Assembly (NCBI RefSeq): GCF_007989805.1
Contig: NZ_BJUB01000003.1
Location: 248,001-312,000 of the forward strand
Length of the DNA: 64,000 nt
From: Cellulomonas xylanilytica
Lineage (GTDB): Bacteria > Actinomycetota > Actinomycetes > Actinomycetales > Cellulomonadaceae
Reading direction: 5' to 3'
Shown piece by piece: positions 62,754 to 64,000 of this stretch. The notes under the pieces were generated by a model, which did no database searches, was not told where the DNA came from, and saw only the letters and a list, made by a program, of their open reading frames with translations. Both the position numbers and the translations under genes were made by a program. Each line of letters opens with the position of its first letter. Position 1 is the stretch's first letter.

Positions 62754-63679
62754 GCACGGACGTGACCCGACCCGTCGACGAACGAGCGGGCGTGCCGGTC
62801 GGCCCTCGCGACTCGACGGGCTACCGGCTGTTCACCTGGCTCAACGCCGGCGTGCTGGTGCTCGTCACGGTGGTGATCCTCTACCCGTTCGTCACCCTGC
62901 TGGCGCAGTCGTTCTCCAGCTCGGGAGCGATCAAGGCCGGCCTGGTGAACGCCCTCCCCGTCGGCTTCAACCTCGAGACCTACCGCGTGGTGGCCGGCGA
63001 CGACCGGTTCTGGACCAGCTACGGCAACACGGTCCTGTACACGGTGGTCGGGACGGTCATCGCGATGGTGCTCACGACGACCTTCGCGTACGCGATCTCC
63101 AAGCCGCACCTGCGGGGCCGCAACGCACTGATCGGGATCGCCGTCTTCACCATGTTCTTCAACGGCGGGATCATCCCCAACTACGTCCTCATCTCCTCGC
63201 TCGGCATGAAGAACACCATGTGGGCCCTCGTCCTGCCCGGGGCGCTGTCGGTGTTCAACCTGCTGGTGATGAAGTCGTTCTTCGAGAACATCCCCCGCGA
63301 GCTCGAGGAGGCCGCCCAGATCGACGGCCTGGGCTGGTTCGCGATCTTCACCCGCATCGTGCTGCCGCTGTCCAAGGCCGTGATCGCGACGATGATCCTC
63401 TTCTACTCGGTCGCCTACTGGAACGACTGGTTCACCGCGTTCCTCTACCTCGACGAGGACAACCTCTTCCCGCTGTCGCTGTTCCTGCGCAACCTCATCG
63501 CCGGTGCGACGACGACCACGGCGGCGAGTGCGGCGGCAGCCGGGACGACGTCGGCCGCCATCTCGGCGAACATCCAGGCCGTGACGATGATCCTGGCGAT
63601 CATCCCGATCCTGTGCGTCTACCCCTTCGTCCAGCGGCACTTCGTCTCCGGCGTGATGCTGGGCTCGGTCAAGGGCTGA
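62747..63679 (+). CDS. Oligosaccharide ABC permease (LplC/YtcP-like)
   Basis: 310-residue inner-membrane permease partner. Six hydrophobic segments; EAA loop PRELEEAAQIDGLGWFAIF followed by TRIVLPLSKAVIATM. GGIIPNYVLISSLGMKNT and YWNDWFTAFLYL are hallmarks of the LplC branch. There are two adjacent GTG codons (62747 and 62750); the first has GGGAG 7 bases upstream and is used. It overlaps the end of the first permease gene, so both are coupled. Confidence 0.92.
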   Translation: MVSTDVTRPVDERAGVPVGPRDSTGYRLFTWLNAGVLVLVTVVILYPFVTLLAQSFSSSGAIKAGLVNALPVGFNLETYRVVAGDDRFWTSYGNTVLYTVVGTVIAMVLTTTFAYAISKPHLRGRNALIGIAVFTMFFNGGIIPNYVLISSLGMKNTMWALVLPGALSVFNLLVMKSFFENIPRELEEAAQIDGLGWFAIFTRIVLPLSKAVIATMILFYSVAYWNDWFTAFLYLDEDNLFPLSLFLRNLIAGATTTTAASAAAAGTTSAAISANIQAVTMILAIIPILCVYPFVQRHFVSGVMLGSVKG

Positions 63680-63689
63680 GGGCCGCCGG

Positions 63690-64000
63690 TCAGATCTCCT
63701 GCACGAGCGACGCGACGGCCCACGGCCGCAGGTCGAGCCGGAGCTCCAGCACGCCGGAGCTTGGGACGACGAGGGTCTCGCGGTGCAGCGCGTCGGCGAC
63801 GTCGCGGAGCTCCTGCGTCTGCTGCCGCGTGAGGTTCAGCGGCTCGCCCAGCCGGTGCCACGCCTCGGCGACGTTGCCGTGGTCCCAGTCGAGCACCTCG
63901 AGCGCGAGGCGGGTGCCGGGAGCGAGTCCCTCGACGGTGTGGTGGATCGCGCGGTCCGGGCCGACGGCCGCCAGCGGGCGGGTCTCCGCGTACGCCGTCC
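63690..64000 (-). CDS. Probable beta-xylosidase, C-terminal end (partial)
   Basis: Only the last 103 codons are in the window; the frame is open through the right edge. The visible residues (HHTVEGLAPGTRLALEVLDW, then HGNVAEAWHRLGEPLNLTR and LDLRPWAVASLVQEI) form a beta-sandwich tail that I associate with GH39-type xylan beta-xylosidases. The assignment is moderate because no catalytic residue is visible. Position next to the oligosaccharide importer and near GH51 supports a xylo- or arabinoxylo-oligosaccharide role. It is convergent with the permease gene, 10 bases away. Confidence 0.55.
   Translation of the reverse strand, partial: TAYAETRPLAAVGPDRAIHHTVEGLAPGTRLALEVLDWDHGNVAEAWHRLGEPLNLTRQQTQELRDVADALHRETLVVPSSGVLELRLDLRPWAVASLVQEI

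Overview
The window is 64 kb of very G+C-rich DNA with the coding habits of a high-GC Gram-positive bacterium: nearly every codon ends in G or C, GTG starts are common, and ATGA/GTGA overlaps are frequent. Gene content fits an actinomycete: paired ClpP proteases with ClpX and trigger factor, coenzyme F420 genes, an LAxTG-anchored surface protein, and a MocR regulator. Arabinoxylan-type glycosidases with a LacI-controlled sugar importer, together with a proposed F420-precursor importer, point to Cellulomonadaceae or a close relative. The family assignment is inference. No rRNA, CRISPR array, insertion sequence or phage gene is visible.

Region 1 (1-6868): a left-pointing operon of a nitrilase-type amidohydrolase, a dihydropyrimidinase, an F420-type luciferase-like oxidoreductase and an ABC importer that runs off the left edge. 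A MocR-type regulator is divergent from it. Together these look like uptake and reductive breakdown of a pyrimidine or related cyclic amide. Region 2 (6869-14936): coenzyme F420 supply. It holds a three-gene ABC importer coupled to cofD, then cofC, cofE and a second F420-type oxidoreductase, with an HhH-GPD protein and a zincin-like protein between them. No FO synthase gene is present. An exact actinobacterial SOS box lies in the gene-free stretch before the importer.

Region 3 (14991-20146): a Pls/PosA-type single-module membrane NRPS whose adenylation code reads as lysine-like, translationally coupled to a cytoplasmic M1-type metallopeptidase. Region 4 (20319-31712): mostly core genes: valS, an acyl-CoA ligase, a bacterial eRF1-fold (Vms1/Rv2629-like) protein, chorismate mutase, clpX, clpP2, clpP1, a DHFR-fold protein and tig. 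Several strong hairpin terminators lie here. Two divergent tRNA genes (Pro-TGG, Gly-TCC) follow.

Region 5 (32189-36863): a three-gene operon of a bile-acid-symporter-family importer, an alkylsulfatase-type metallo-beta-lactamase and a SulP anion transporter, readable as an organosulfate cassette. It is preceded by a copied 5' end of the DUF389 gene found 12.5 kb away. Region 6 (36864-49287): a 2801-residue surface protein with nine DUF5979-like repeats and an LATTG sorting signal, a small membrane protein, a 14-helix MFS exporter with a fused winged-helix tail, and the DUF389 protein. Region 7 (49511-56994): cytoplasmic and secreted alpha/beta-hydrolase paralogues flanking a metallo-beta-lactamase hydrolase, a large LuxR-type regulator and an SDR. 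Region 8 (57016-64000): an arabinoxylan-type locus with a GH51 arabinofuranosidase, a LacI regulator with two visible operators, an LplABC-like oligosaccharide importer and the 3' end of a probable beta-xylosidase.
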